This document shows, piece after piece, positions 7,922-16,749 of a stretch of DNA of 64,000 nt. A model generated the notes under the pieces. The model searched no databases. It saw only the letters and a list, made by a program, of their open reading frames with translations, and had not been told where the DNA came from. This DNA comes from Brevibacterium yomogidense (GTDB lineage: Bacteria > Actinomycetota > Actinomycetes > Actinomycetales > Brevibacteriaceae), in NCBI RefSeq assembly GCF_900163715.1, contig NZ_FWFF01000014.1, positions 142,154 to 206,153 of the forward strand, read 5' to 3'. How positions within the stretch are numbered: the stretch's first letter is position 1; every line of letters starts with the position of its first letter. The position numbers and the translations under genes were made by a program.

Positions 7922-10573
7922 GTGAGCACACCGACCAGCCCCCAGACCGATCCATCGATCCTCCTCATCGACGGGCATTCGATGGCCTACCGGGCGTATC
8001 ACGCCCTGCCGCCGGAGAAGTTCTCGACGGCGACGGGGCAGACGACGAACGCGGTGTTCGGGTTCGTCTCCATGCTGCTGACGGCTCTCGATGCAGAGGC
8101 TCCGACTCACATCGTCGTCGCGTTCGACCGCGGGCGACCCCAGTTCCGCCTTGATCAGCACCCCGGCTACAAGGCGGGCAGAGCGAAGACCCCGCCGGAC
8201 TTCCACGGCCAGGTGGAGCTCATCGAGGACGTGCTCGCAGCGCTGCGCATCCCCGTGGTCGGGCTCGAGGCCGTCGAGGCCGATGACGTGCTCGCGACGC
8301 TCGCCCGTCTTGCGGAGGAGGCGGGCGTCGAGGCGCGGATCGCCTCCGGTGACAAGGATGCGTTCCAGCTCGTGCGCCCGGGGGTCACGGTCCTCTACCC
8401 GCGCAAGGGCATGACCGACCTCGTGCGCATGACCCCTGAGGCCGTGGAGGAGAAGTACGGAGTCACTCCCGCCCAGTACCGCGGTCACGCCGCGCTCGTG
8501 GGCGAGAAGGCGGACAACCTGCCGGGCGTGCCCGGGGTCGGCCCCAAGACCGCGGCGAAGTGGCTCACGACCTACGGGGACCTCGACGGGATCCTTGAGA
8601 ACGCCGATGACATCAAGGGCAAGGCGGGGGAGAACCTGCGCGCCCATGTCGACGACGTCGCCCGCAACTACCGGCTGAACCGGCTGCTCGATGACGTGGA
8701 GCTGCCGCTGGGCATTGCCGACGCCGTCCGTCGCGAGCCGGACCGCGAGGCGCTGGGCACGCTGTTCGACCAGCTCGAGTTCGCGGTGCTGGGTCGCCGG
8801 GTCGAGGCGGTGCTCGGTGCCGGTGAGGGCACCGACGTCGCCGCAGCCGAGGTCCCGGAGCCCGTCCGGGTCGACTCCGGCTCCCTGCGGCACGAGCTGG
8901 ACGCCGTGCGTGCGACGGACTGGGTCGCCGTCGCGACGGACGCCGCGTACGTGCTGGGCCAGGGGACTGTCGACCATCTGGCGCTGGCCGCGGGCGACCG
9001 GGTGTCGCTCATCGACCTCACCGACCTCGATGCGCCGGCGACCGACGCGCTGTCAGCGTTCCTCACCGACCATCCGCGGCTCGTGGCGCACGACGCCAAG
9101 CCCCAGCTCAAGGCGCTGTGGGATGCGGGGTTCACCGGTGCGCACGCGGACTGGGACACCCAGCTGGCCGGGTACCTCATCGAGCCGGACAAGCGCAGCC
9201 ACGACCTCGGCGACCTCGCCTCGACCCACCTCGGCGGAGCACTGCCCGACGCACCGGACGATGCGCCGGCAGCGGACGTCGCCGCACGGGCCTGGGCCAT
9301 CGCGCAGCTGCGTCCCGTCCTGGCCGAACAGCTCGACGCGCACGGGGCGACGGGGATCATGGAGCAGATCGAGGTCCCGGTGCTCGACATCCTCGCGCGC
9401 ATGGAGACGCGGGGGATCGCAGTCGATCGCGACCGCCTCGATGCATTGGGCGGCGAGTTCCGCGAGCAGGCGGACGCCAGCGCTCAGGCCGCGTACGCGG
9501 CGATCGGGCACGAGGTGAATCTGGGATCGCCCAAGCAGCTGCAGGAAGTCCTGTTCGACGAACTGGACATGCCGAAGACGAAGAAGACGAAGACCGGCTA
9601 CACGACGGACGCCGCGGCGCTCGCGGACCTGTTCGCGCGGACCGAGCACCCGTTCCTCCAGCACCTGCTGGCGCATCGCGATCGGACCAAGCTCAGCCAG
9701 ACCGTCGTGGGGCTGGAGAAGACGCTCGCGGACGACGGACGCATCCACACGACCTACCTGCAGACGGTCGCCGCGACGGGGCGGCTGTCCTCGAAGGACC
9801 CGAACCTGCAGAACATCCCGGTGCGCACGGAGGCGGGCCGGCGGATCCGCGAGGTGTTCGTGCCCGGAGCGGGGGCCGACGCGCTCCTGACCGCCGACTA
9901 CTCGCAGATCGAGATGCGCATCATGGCCCATCTGTCCGGCGACCCCTCTCTCATCAGCGCGTTCCTCGCGGGGGAGGACCTCCACGCCTTCGTCGGTGCC
10001 CAGGTGTTCGGCGTTCAGACGGCGGACGTGACGCCGGAGATGCGGGCGAAGGTCAAGGCGATGTCCTACGGTCTGGTCTACGGCCTCTCCGCCTACGGAC
10101 TCGCACAGCAGCTCGCGATCGGAGTGGACGAGGCGCGCGGGCTGATGGACGGGTACTTCGCACGGTTCGGCGCGGTGCGCGACTACCTGTCGACCGTCGT
10201 GGAGGAAGCGCGCTCGCGCGGCTACACGGAGACCATGGACGGGCGCAGACGATACCTGCCCGCACTGCAGTCGGACCGTCGGCAGATGCGTGAGATGGCG
10301 GAGCGCGCAGCCCTCAACGCACCCATCCAGGGCAGTGCCGCAGACATCATGAAGACGGCGATGATCCGCGTGGACGGCGCGATGCGGGAGGCGGACCTCG
10401 GAAGCCGCGCGCTCCTGCAGGTCCATGACGAGATCATCGTCGAACTGATGCCGGACGAGCACGAGGCGGTCACGGACATCGTGCGTCGTGAGATGGCCGG
10501 CGCGGCGTCGCTCACCGTCCCCCTGGACGTGAATGTGGGCATCGGCTCCAGCTGGCAGGACGCGGCGCACTGA
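7922..10573 (+). CDS. polA: DNA polymerase I
   Basis: This 883-residue polymerase processes Okazaki fragments and fills repair gaps. Residues 1-300 are the 5'-3' exonuclease (LLIDGHSMAYRA, EADDVLATLA, GDKDAFQL, LPGVPGVGPKTAAK). Residues about 310-480 correspond to the 3'-5' exonuclease fold but lack the DxE catalytic pair (VAVATDAAYVLG), so proofreading is probably absent, as in other actinobacterial PolA. The polymerase domain has motif A ADYSQIEMR at 658, motif B KAMSYGLVYG and motif C VHDE at 834-837. It may join the neighbouring UvrABC pathway by filling excision gaps. Confidence 0.97.
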   Translation: MSTPTSPQTDPSILLIDGHSMAYRAYHALPPEKFSTATGQTTNAVFGFVSMLLTALDAEAPTHIVVAFDRGRPQFRLDQHPGYKAGRAKTPPDFHGQVELIEDVLAALRIPVVGLEAVEADDVLATLARLAEEAGVEARIASGDKDAFQLVRPGVTVLYPRKGMTDLVRMTPEAVEEKYGVTPAQYRGHAALVGEKADNLPGVPGVGPKTAAKWLTTYGDLDGILENADDIKGKAGENLRAHVDDVARNYRLNRLLDDVELPLGIADAVRREPDREALGTLFDQLEFAVLGRRVEAVLGAGEGTDVAAAEVPEPVRVDSGSLRHELDAVRATDWVAVATDAAYVLGQGTVDHLALAAGDRVSLIDLTDLDAPATDALSAFLTDHPRLVAHDAKPQLKALWDAGFTGAHADWDTQLAGYLIEPDKRSHDLGDLASTHLGGALPDAPDDAPAADVAARAWAIAQLRPVLAEQLDAHGATGIMEQIEVPVLDILARMETRGIAVDRDRLDALGGEFREQADASAQAAYAAIGHEVNLGSPKQLQEVLFDELDMPKTKKTKTGYTTDAAALADLFARTEHPFLQHLLAHRDRTKLSQTVVGLEKTLADDGRIHTTYLQTVAATGRLSSKDPNLQNIPVRTEAGRRIREVFVPGAGADALLTADYSQIEMRIMAHLSGDPSLISAFLAGEDLHAFVGAQVFGVQTADVTPEMRAKVKAMSYGLVYGLSAYGLAQQLAIGVDEARGLMDGYFARFGAVRDYLSTVVEEARSRGYTETMDGRRRYLPALQSDRRQMREMAERAALNAPIQGSAADIMKTAMIRVDGAMREADLGSRALLQVHDEIIVELMPDEHEAVTDIVRREMAGAASLTVPLDVNVGIGSSWQDAAH

Positions 10574-10591
10574 GGGAAGTCCCGGGCTGCT

Positions 10592-10624
10592 CTGCTCAGC
10601 TCTGCACGGAGCAGAGCTGAGCAG
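10592..10624. terminator. Terminator between polA and methyltransferase gene
   Basis: A perfect 14-bp stem (CTGCTCAGCTCTGC and its complement) with a 5-nt loop lies 19 nt after the polA stop and serves two convergent genes. Confidence 0.7.
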
Positions 10625-10635
10625 CCCTGCGGGGC

Positions 10636-11472
10636 TCAGGCGCGCAGGCGGGTGGAGAAGATGGTGGTGCCGGGCATGAGCCGTCCGCGCAGCGGGGACC
10701 AGCCGCCCCACGACAGCTCGTTGTCGTCGGGCCATTCCGGCTCCGTGAGTCCCGTGAGCTCGAAGCCCGCGTCGACCAGCAGGCGCACCCAGTCGCCCAT
10801 CGTCCGGTGGTGCTCCGCGTAGACCGGCTGACCGCTGCCGTCGACCTCGACGTAGGGGGTGCGGTCGAAGTACGAGTACTCGACGGTCAGACCGGCCTCA
10901 CCGGGGACGTCGGGGAACATCCACCGCAGGGGGTGGGTGACGGAGAACGCCCAGAGGCCGCCGGGACGCAGCACGCGCGCCGCCTCTGCCAGCACGGACT
11001 CCGCGTCCTTGACGAAGGGAAGCGCCCCGTAGGAGGAGAACGCGATGTCGAAGCTGCCCGATGGGAAGGGCAGCGACCGCGCGTCGGCCTGCAGGAAGGT
11101 GGGCGGCACCGCGTCGTCCGCCAGGGGCTGCTCCCGCTGGAGGCGCGAGGCCTGCTCGAGCATTCCGGACGACAGATCCACGCCGGTCGCCAGCGCGCCG
11201 TGCTCCGCCAGCCACCGCGAGCACTGGCCGGCACCGCAGCCGACCTCGAGGACCTGCTGCTTCACGACGTCACCGAGCAGGCGCACATCGTCCTCGCGCA
11301 CGCCCTCCGGGCACCAGATGAACTCCGAGGCGCCCAGGAAGCTGCCGTGCTCCGCGAGGTAGTCCTCTGCGGATCCGTCCCAGTAGGACCGGTTCGCCCG
11401 GACGGACTCCTCTTCGCCGATCGCCAGATAGCCGCCGCTGATGATCTCCGGCGAATACTCTCCCTCGCTCAC
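10636..11472 (-). CDS. Class I SAM-dependent methyltransferase
   Basis: The 278-residue protein has the Rossmann SAM-binding motif VLEVGCGAGQ, the acidic GVDLSSGML, the DARSLPF segment and post-motif GALPFVKDAESVL, typical of methyltransferase family 11. The substrate is unknown. The GTG at 11472 is chosen because GGGAG lies 5 nt upstream; the codon at 11478 would sit on that ribosome site. It is transcribed away from rpsA. Confidence 0.85.
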   Translation of the reverse strand: MSEGEYSPEIISGGYLAIGEEESVRANRSYWDGSAEDYLAEHGSFLGASEFIWCPEGVREDDVRLLGDVVKQQVLEVGCGAGQCSRWLAEHGALATGVDLSSGMLEQASRLQREQPLADDAVPPTFLQADARSLPFPSGSFDIAFSSYGALPFVKDAESVLAEAARVLRPGGLWAFSVTHPLRWMFPDVPGEAGLTVEYSYFDRTPYVEVDGSGQPVYAEHHRTMGDWVRLLVDAGFELTGLTEPEWPDDNELSWGGWSPLRGRLMPGTTIFSTRLRA

Positions 11473-11565
11473 ATGCACTCCCTGCTGGTCGAGTTCGGAA
11501 GCGTGCCCGGTCGATGCCGATCCGGTGCTGTCTCCGATGCTGGTCGGATGGGATGAGCACGTGCG

Positions 11566-11593
11566 CTGACACCCCTCGTGGTGCTAGCATATT
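11566..11593 (+). promoter_or_regulatory. Candidate promoter of rpsA and its leader ORF
   Basis: CTGACA (11566-11571) and CATATT (11588-11593) are 16 bp apart. The -10 lies 7 nt before the ATG of a 48-codon leader ORF, the same spacing seen at the leaderless genes here. An overlapping TAGCAT at 11585-11590 is an alternative -10. Confidence 0.45.
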
Positions 11594-11600
11594 GGACTGT

Positions 11601-11747
11601 ATGCACTTCGCGCACAGAAACCACGCACCGCAGCCACGCTGCGGGTGGAGTTCGGGGTGCTGCGCACACACAATACCCATCACGAGACCGTGTCCCCGTT
11701 CCCCCGGGATCGCGGGCCACATTCCATCTACGGAGTCCCTTACCTAA
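11601..11747 (+). CDS. Putative leader peptide ORF upstream of rpsA
   Basis: A 48-codon ORF begins 7 nt after the candidate -10 and ends with TAA whose last A is the first base of the rpsA ATG (TAATG). It is His-rich at the start (MHFAHRNH) and has four Cys, two adjacent (SSGCCAHT). Its layout resembles leaderless upstream ORFs of mycobacteria, some of which with Cys runs act as cysteine-responsive attenuators. A chance ORF in a long GC-rich leader is possible; no database support was available. Confidence 0.4.
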   Translation: MHFAHRNHAPQPRCGWSSGCCAHTIPITRPCPRSPGIAGHIPSTESLT

Positions 11748-13228
11748 TGACCACCACCACGCCTGGCTCGGCGCAGCAGAAGCAGGTTGCCGTCAACGAT
11801 ATCGGCACCTCGGAAGACTTCCTCGCCGCCATCGACGAAACCATCAAGTACTTCAACGACGGCGACATCGTTGAAGGCACCGTCGTCAAGGTCGACCGCG
11901 ACGAGGTGCTCGTCGACATCGGATACAAGACCGAAGGCGTCATCCTCTCCCGCGAGCTGTCGATCAAGCACGACGTCGAGCCCTCCGAGGTCGTCGAGGT
12001 CGGCGACGCGCTCGAAGCCCTCGTCCTCACCAAGGAAGACAAGGACGGACGGCTGATGCTGTCCAAGAAGCGCGCTCAGTACGAGCGCGCCTGGGGCGAC
12101 ATCGAGCGGATCAAGGACGAGGACGGAGTCGTCACCGGCACCGTCATCGAGGTCGTCAAGGGCGGTCTCATCGTCGACATCGGACTGCGCGGCTTCCTGC
12201 CGGCGTCCCTCGTCGAGATGCGCCGTGTGCGCGACCTCGCTCCGTACATCGGCCAGGAGGTCGAGGCGAAGATCATCGAGCTCGACAAGAACCGCAACAA
12301 CGTCGTCCTGTCGCGCCGCGCATGGCTCGAGCAGACGCAGTCCGCGGTCCGCCACGACTTCCTGCAGACCCTCCAGAAGGGCCAGGTCCGTCCGGGCGTC
12401 GTCTCCTCGATCGTCAACTTCGGTGCCTTCGTGGACCTCGGCGGCGTGGACGGCCTCGTCCACGTGTCCGAACTGTCCTGGAAGCACATCGAGCACCCTT
12501 CCGAGGTCGTCGCCGTGGGCGACGAGGTCACGGTCGAGGTCCTGGACGTCGACATGGACCGCGAGCGCGTCTCGCTGTCGCTCAAGGCGACGCAGGAGGA
12601 TCCGTGGCAGCACTTCGCACGGACCCACGTCATCGGTCAGATCGTGCCCGGCAAGGTCACGAAGCTGGTTCCGTTCGGCGCGTTCGTGCGCGTCGAGGAC
12701 GGCATCGAGGGCCTCGTGCACATCTCCGAGCTCGCAGTGCGCCACATCGACCTGCCCGAGCAGGTCGTGGGCGTCGACGAGACGATCTACGTCAAGGTCA
12801 TCGACATCGACCTGGACCGCCGCCGCATCTCGCTCTCGCTCAAGCAGGCGAACGAGGGCGTGGACCCGGAGGCCGAGGAGTTCCTCGACCCCGCGCTCTA
12901 CGGCATGCTCCAGGAGTACGACGAGGACGGGAACTACAAGTACCCGGAGGGCTTCGACCCGGAGACCAACGAATGGCTCGAGGGCTACGAGACCCAGCGC
13001 GAAGAGTGGGAGCAGCAGTACGCTTCGGCTCAGGCGCACTGGGAAGAGCACAAGAAGCAGGTCGCGAAGGCCATCTCGGCCGACGCGGACGCCGCTGCCT
13101 CGACGTCCGTCAGCTCGGAGTCCGCTCCGGCTGCGAACTACGCCAGCGAAGCACCGGTCACCGATGCCGGTACCCTCGCCAGCGACGAAGCGCTCGCTGC
13201 TCTGCGTGAGAAGCTCGCCGGCAGCTGA
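11747..13228 (+). CDS. rpsA: 30S ribosomal protein S1
   Basis: S1 helps the small subunit capture mRNA. The 493-residue protein has four S1 OB-fold repeats at roughly 35-105, 123-190, 208-276 and 293-362, seen as recurring GxVxxIxxFGAFVD and GLVHxSEL patterns, then an acidic Glu/Tyr-rich region and an Ala/Ser-rich tail. Four repeats are normal for actinobacteria, against six in E. coli. The ATG at 11747 has GGAG at 11732-11735, a rather long spacing, and overlaps the leader ORF stop. Confidence 0.97.
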   Translation: MTTTTPGSAQQKQVAVNDIGTSEDFLAAIDETIKYFNDGDIVEGTVVKVDRDEVLVDIGYKTEGVILSRELSIKHDVEPSEVVEVGDALEALVLTKEDKDGRLMLSKKRAQYERAWGDIERIKDEDGVVTGTVIEVVKGGLIVDIGLRGFLPASLVEMRRVRDLAPYIGQEVEAKIIELDKNRNNVVLSRRAWLEQTQSAVRHDFLQTLQKGQVRPGVVSSIVNFGAFVDLGGVDGLVHVSELSWKHIEHPSEVVAVGDEVTVEVLDVDMDRERVSLSLKATQEDPWQHFARTHVIGQIVPGKVTKLVPFGAFVRVEDGIEGLVHISELAVRHIDLPEQVVGVDETIYVKVIDIDLDRRRISLSLKQANEGVDPEAEEFLDPALYGMLQEYDEDGNYKYPEGFDPETNEWLEGYETQREEWEQQYASAQAHWEEHKKQVAKAISADADAAASTSVSSESAPAANYASEAPVTDAGTLASDEALAALREKLAGS

Positions 13229-13254
13229 GCTGCCGGACGACTGACTCATCGACT

Positions 13255-15162
13255 TTGAGCAGAACGCAGGAGAACTCCCGGACCACGGTCCGGGAGTTCT
13301 CTCCGTCTCAGGCCCGCACGACTCCGCTGCTGCGTGAGCGCCTGCGGCCGTGGCTGATCTTCGCCGCGGTCCTCATCGCACTCGCGCTCCTCACGTTCCG
13401 CGGCCTGCTCGCGGAGCCCGGGGGCCGCGTATATGCGGAGAACGATGACACGTCGCTCTTCGTGTGGTGGTTCGCGAACGGTGCGGACGCCGTCGCGTCC
13501 CTGTTCGGCGCAGGCTCCGGCGCCAGCGGATTCCTCTACACCGTCCAGATGAATTGGCCCGATGGGGTCAACGGCGCATGGAACACCGGCGCGCTCGGCC
13601 TCACGGTGCCGCTGGCCCCGATCACCTGGCTGTGGGGCCCCGTCGTCGCCTACAACGTGGCGATCATCGCCTCACCCGTGGCCGCATCGCTCGCGGCGGC
13701 GCTGTTCCTCACACGCTTCGCAGATCGCCTCCCCGCGTTCATCGGCGCTGCGCTCTACGGCTTGTCCCCGTACCTGATCGCACAGGCCGGGGGACACCTC
13801 AACCTGAGCTTCGCGGTCCTCCCTCCGCTGGTCGCGGCGTTCCTCTGGCAGGCGGCGGTCGGTCCCGGCGGAGGAGCCGCCCGCGCACGGGTCGCCGCGC
13901 TCGTGCCCTGGGGCGTGCTGCTGGGCGGAGCGATCGGCTGGCAGTTCTACATGTCCAGCGAGCTCCTCGCAGGGACCTTCCTCGCAGCGCTCACAGGTGT
14001 GCTCGCGATCGCCGCAGTGCTCCGTCGCAGGATCCTGCCCCGCCTCGTGCCGACCCTCGCCGCGAGCGGGGCGGCGGTCGTCACCGCCCTCCTGCTGGCG
14101 TCTCCTCTCCTCATGACGATGGCGAACGCACCGAACCGTCCGGACGGCGCGATCCGTCCCCACGGCGTCTGGAACAACGACCTCGCCGACCTCGTCGTTC
14201 CTCCCCTGTTCGCTCCGGGCCACGGCCTGGTCCCGGACATCCCCCGCGTGCTGCACATCGATCCGGCGGAGATCGGCGGATACGTGTCCGTCGCGTGGCT
14301 CGTCGTCGCGGTCTGGGCCGTCGTCCGGCACCGCCGCAGCGCGCGTCATGGGGGCCTCGTGCGCGTGCTCGCGGTCACCGTGGTCCTCATGTGGCTGCTG
14401 TCGATGGGGTCGCCGCTGCGGGTCTTCGGAGCCGAGGTGCCGACCCCGGGCCCGTTCCGCGTCATCGAGCACATACCCGTCCTCATGAACATCCTCCCGA
14501 TGCGCCTGGCGGTGCACGTGGTGCTGTGCCTGAGTGCGCTGACCGCAGTGCTGCTGCACCATGCGCTGCGGGACGCGCACAGGCGCCGCGCGGCAGGTGA
14601 GCGCATCCGCGGTGCCGCGAGTCTGGGTCCCTTCGCCGCAGTGCTCCTGACCTGCGTGCTGATCGCTCCCGTCGCGGTCCCCACCCGCGACATCACCGTG
14701 CCGCGCTTCTTCACATCGGATGCGGTCACCGACACGATCCCCGCCGGAGCGGTGGTGAAGGCACTGCCCACCCCACGGGCGGTCGCAGAGGCGGACTACG
14801 CGCAGTCCATGGTGTGGCAGGCGGTGACGGGGATGCACTATCGGGAGACCGGCGGCTACTTCATCGGCGGCACCGACAGCCACGCGGTGACGTACCAGGC
14901 GCTGCTCGATCCGCTGGATCAGCTCCTGCGCGACGAGGAGCAGACCGCGGTCCGGGACTTCGACGAGGGCCGGACCGCCGAGGCCGTCCGCGGCATCCGC
15001 GCGGGCGGCACCGATTTCGTCCTCATCCCCGTCGATCCGCCTCTGCTGCACTGGCCCGCGGACGAACTCGCGGGCCTGCTCGCGCAGACGCCGGGTGCAC
15101 GAGCGGAACTCGTCGCAGACGTCTGGGTCGTCGACCTCCGGAGGATCGACGACGCGTCGTAG
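13255..15162 (+). CDS. Polytopic membrane protein, GT-C glycosyltransferase-like
   Basis: The 635-residue product has about ten to twelve hydrophobic segments and then an extracytoplasmic-looking C-terminal domain of about 150 residues. The first loop has an acidic patch (YAENDDTSLFVWWFANG) and MNWPDGVNGAWNTG, the pattern of GT-C-fold or YfhO-like membrane proteins. No substrate can be named. The only plausible start is TTG at 13255, which places the rpsA hairpin inside the first codons; no SD is visible, so the start is uncertain. Its TAG stop forms the coaE -10. Confidence 0.7.
   Translation: MSRTQENSRTTVREFSPSQARTTPLLRERLRPWLIFAAVLIALALLTFRGLLAEPGGRVYAENDDTSLFVWWFANGADAVASLFGAGSGASGFLYTVQMNWPDGVNGAWNTGALGLTVPLAPITWLWGPVVAYNVAIIASPVAASLAAALFLTRFADRLPAFIGAALYGLSPYLIAQAGGHLNLSFAVLPPLVAAFLWQAAVGPGGGAARARVAALVPWGVLLGGAIGWQFYMSSELLAGTFLAALTGVLAIAAVLRRRILPRLVPTLAASGAAVVTALLLASPLLMTMANAPNRPDGAIRPHGVWNNDLADLVVPPLFAPGHGLVPDIPRVLHIDPAEIGGYVSVAWLVVAVWAVVRHRRSARHGGLVRVLAVTVVLMWLLSMGSPLRVFGAEVPTPGPFRVIEHIPVLMNILPMRLAVHVVLCLSALTAVLLHHALRDAHRRRAAGERIRGAASLGPFAAVLLTCVLIAPVAVPTRDITVPRFFTSDAVTDTIPAGAVVKALPTPRAVAEADYAQSMVWQAVTGMHYRETGGYFIGGTDSHAVTYQALLDPLDQLLRDEEQTAVRDFDEGRTAEAVRGIRAGGTDFVLIPVDPPLLHWPADELAGLLAQTPGARAELVADVWVVDLRRIDDAS
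13270..13301 (+). terminator. Terminator after rpsA, inside the next reading frame
   Basis: A near-perfect inverted repeat (GAGAACTCCCGGAC and its complement, 14 bp, 4-nt loop) begins 41 nt after the rpsA stop. It overlaps the first 16 codons of the membrane-protein frame. Confidence 0.65.
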
Positions 15163-15165
15163 GCT
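15160..15165 (+). promoter_or_regulatory. -10 element of coaE (leaderless)
   Basis: TAGGCT includes the TAG stop of the upstream gene and lies 7 nt before the coaE ATG; there is no ribosome site. Confidence 0.5.
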
Positions 15166-15172
15166 TGAGCCC

Positions 15173-16129
15173 ATGACGGACTCTCAGCGCGCGCTCGGCC
15201 CCCTGCTCATCGGACTGACAGGGGGGATCGGCGCCGGAAAATCAACGGTGGCCTCCCTCTTCCGGTCCCGCGGTGCGGCGGTGGTGGATGCCGACGCGAT
15301 CGCCCGCGAGGTCGTGGAGCCCGGAGAACCCGCTCTCCTTGCGCTCACGGAGGAGTTCGGAGACGGGATCCTCACGGAGGCGGGCGAGCTGGATCGGGCG
15401 GCGCTGGCCACGGCGGCCTTCGCCTCGGCGGATCGCACCGCGGCCCTGAACGCGATCATGCATCCGGCGATCGGTGACCGGACGCACGCGCGCATGGCCG
15501 AACTGGCCGACCACGGCGTCGTCGTCCACGACGTCCCGCTCCTCGTGGAGAACGGGATGACCGCGCGCTATCACCTGAGCGTCCTCGTCGACGTGTCGGA
15601 GGACATCCGCCTCGAGCGCCTCACGACGAGCCGGGGGCTCGACCGCGAGGACGCGCTGCGGCGCATCCGTGCACAGGCCGCTGACGAGCAGCGTCGCCGC
15701 GCCTGCGACGCGATCCTCGACAACTCGACCACCGAGCAGCAGCTCGAGGCGCGGTTCAGCACACTGTGGGAGGAGCGGATCGAACCGTTCCGCCGCCATC
15801 GTGCGGCGGGAACTCCCGCACAGCCGTCTGAGCTCGCGGCGGGGGAGACGTCCTCGGAGGCGCAGGAGGCGGCGGGGGCGCGCCTGGTCGCCCGGATCGA
15901 ACGCGCCGCGTCCGCTGCCGGGATGACGTGCACGGCCACCCATGAGCCCGGGCCCCAGGGCGTGGAGATCGCTCTCTCGGTGGTGGACGGAGACACCGCG
16001 TCCCGCGTGCGCAGCGTTCTCGCCGATGTGGGGTTCGCACCCGTCGCGGAGGATGCAGCGCCGCACGCAGCGACGGAGCGGTACGCACACACCGATCCGG
16101 GGCGCCCGGCGTTCGTCTCCGTCAGCTGA
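15173..16129 (+). CDS. coaE: Dephospho-CoA kinase with C-terminal extension
   Basis: CoaE performs the last step of coenzyme A synthesis, phosphorylating the ribose of dephospho-CoA. The kinase domain (about residues 10-205) has the P-loop GLTGGIGAGKSTV, VDADAIARE and HDVPLLVE. The remaining ~110 residues include VEIALSVVDGD and HTDPGRPAFVSVS. These resemble parts of the GrpB/UPF0157 domain fused to mycobacterial CoaE, but the piece is shorter and looks degenerate. The ATG at 15173 is set by the leaderless -10 overlapping the previous stop. Confidence 0.93.
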   Translation: MTDSQRALGPLLIGLTGGIGAGKSTVASLFRSRGAAVVDADAIAREVVEPGEPALLALTEEFGDGILTEAGELDRAALATAAFASADRTAALNAIMHPAIGDRTHARMAELADHGVVVHDVPLLVENGMTARYHLSVLVDVSEDIRLERLTTSRGLDREDALRRIRAQAADEQRRRACDAILDNSTTEQQLEARFSTLWEERIEPFRRHRAAGTPAQPSELAAGETSSEAQEAAGARLVARIERAASAAGMTCTATHEPGPQGVEIALSVVDGDTASRVRSVLADVGFAPVAEDAAPHAATERYAHTDPGRPAFVSVS

Positions 16130-16144
16130 GGTCGCTCCGGCTGA

Positions 16145-16173
16145 GGTCCGGCTGAGCCCTCCCCAGCCGGACC
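16145..16173. terminator. Terminator between coaE and osmC
   Basis: A 9-bp perfect stem (GGTCCGGCT / AGCCGGACC) with an 11-nt loop lies between the convergent genes. Confidence 0.55.
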
Positions 16174-16187
16174 TCGCCAGCCCGACC

Positions 16188-16613
16188 TCAGCGCAGCGAG
16201 GCGGTGAGGTCGATCGAGACGCCCTTGAGGGCGCGGGAGACGGGGCAGTCCTTCTTCGCCTTCTGTGCGGCAGTGCGGAAGTCCTCCTCGGACAGGCCCG
16301 GTACGGCACCGACGACGTACAGATGGATACCGGTGATCCCGTTCGCGGGGGAGAAGCTGACATCCGCGCCGGTCGAGAGCTCTTCGGGAGGCGTTCCCTG
16401 CTGCGTGAGGGCGTTCGACAGCGCCATGGAGAAGCATGCGGAGTGAGCGGCACCGATCAGCTCCTCCGGCGTCGTCGCGCCGTTGGCGCCCTCTGCCCGC
16501 GCGGCCCACGTCACGCCGAGCGTGCCGGAGCCGGAGCTGTCCAGCGAGACGGATCCCGAGCCCTCGGGAAGCGTGCCGCGCCAGACCGTGTGCGCCTTCG
16601 AGACCGTGTCCAT
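16188..16613 (-). CDS. osmC: OsmC family peroxiredoxin
   Basis: OsmC-type proteins reduce organic hydroperoxides with a reactive cysteine pair. The 141-residue protein matches E. coli OsmC along its length, with TPEELIGAAHSACFSMALS (first Cys) and KKDCPVSRAL (second Cys), so it is the OsmC rather than the Ohr subtype. The ATG at 16613 has a strong AGGAGG upstream. A TAGACT hexamer on the minus strand (16658-16653), inside a duplicated 19-bp unit, may be its -10. Confidence 0.92.
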   Translation of the reverse strand: MDTVSKAHTVWRGTLPEGSGSVSLDSSGSGTLGVTWAARAEGANGATTPEELIGAAHSACFSMALSNALTQQGTPPEELSTGADVSFSPANGITGIHLYVVGAVPGLSEEDFRTAAQKAKKDCPVSRALKGVSIDLTASLR

Positions 16614-16645
16614 CGATTCCTCCTCATGAGTGGGTATGTCGTACC

Positions 16646-16683
16646 TCTCACGAGTCTAGGCCGATCTCACGAGTCTGGGCCGA
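16646..16683. repeat. 19-bp tandem duplication upstream of osmC
   Basis: Two adjacent copies of tctcacgagtctRggccga differ at one base. The first contains, on the minus strand, TAGACT, a possible osmC -10; in the second the hexamer is CAGACT. Confidence 0.75.
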
Positions 16684-16736
16684 CCAGCGGTCGCTGCGGA
16701 CGAGCGGAGTCCTCTCCCCGTGTCCGTGTGGCGCGC

Positions 16737-16742
16737 TATCGT
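16737..16742 (+). promoter_or_regulatory. -10 element of uvrB (leaderless)
   Basis: TATCGT lies 7 nt before the ATG at 16750 and no ribosome site is present. This favours 16750 over the in-frame codon at 16720. Confidence 0.5.
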
Positions 16743-16749
16743 GAACCGT

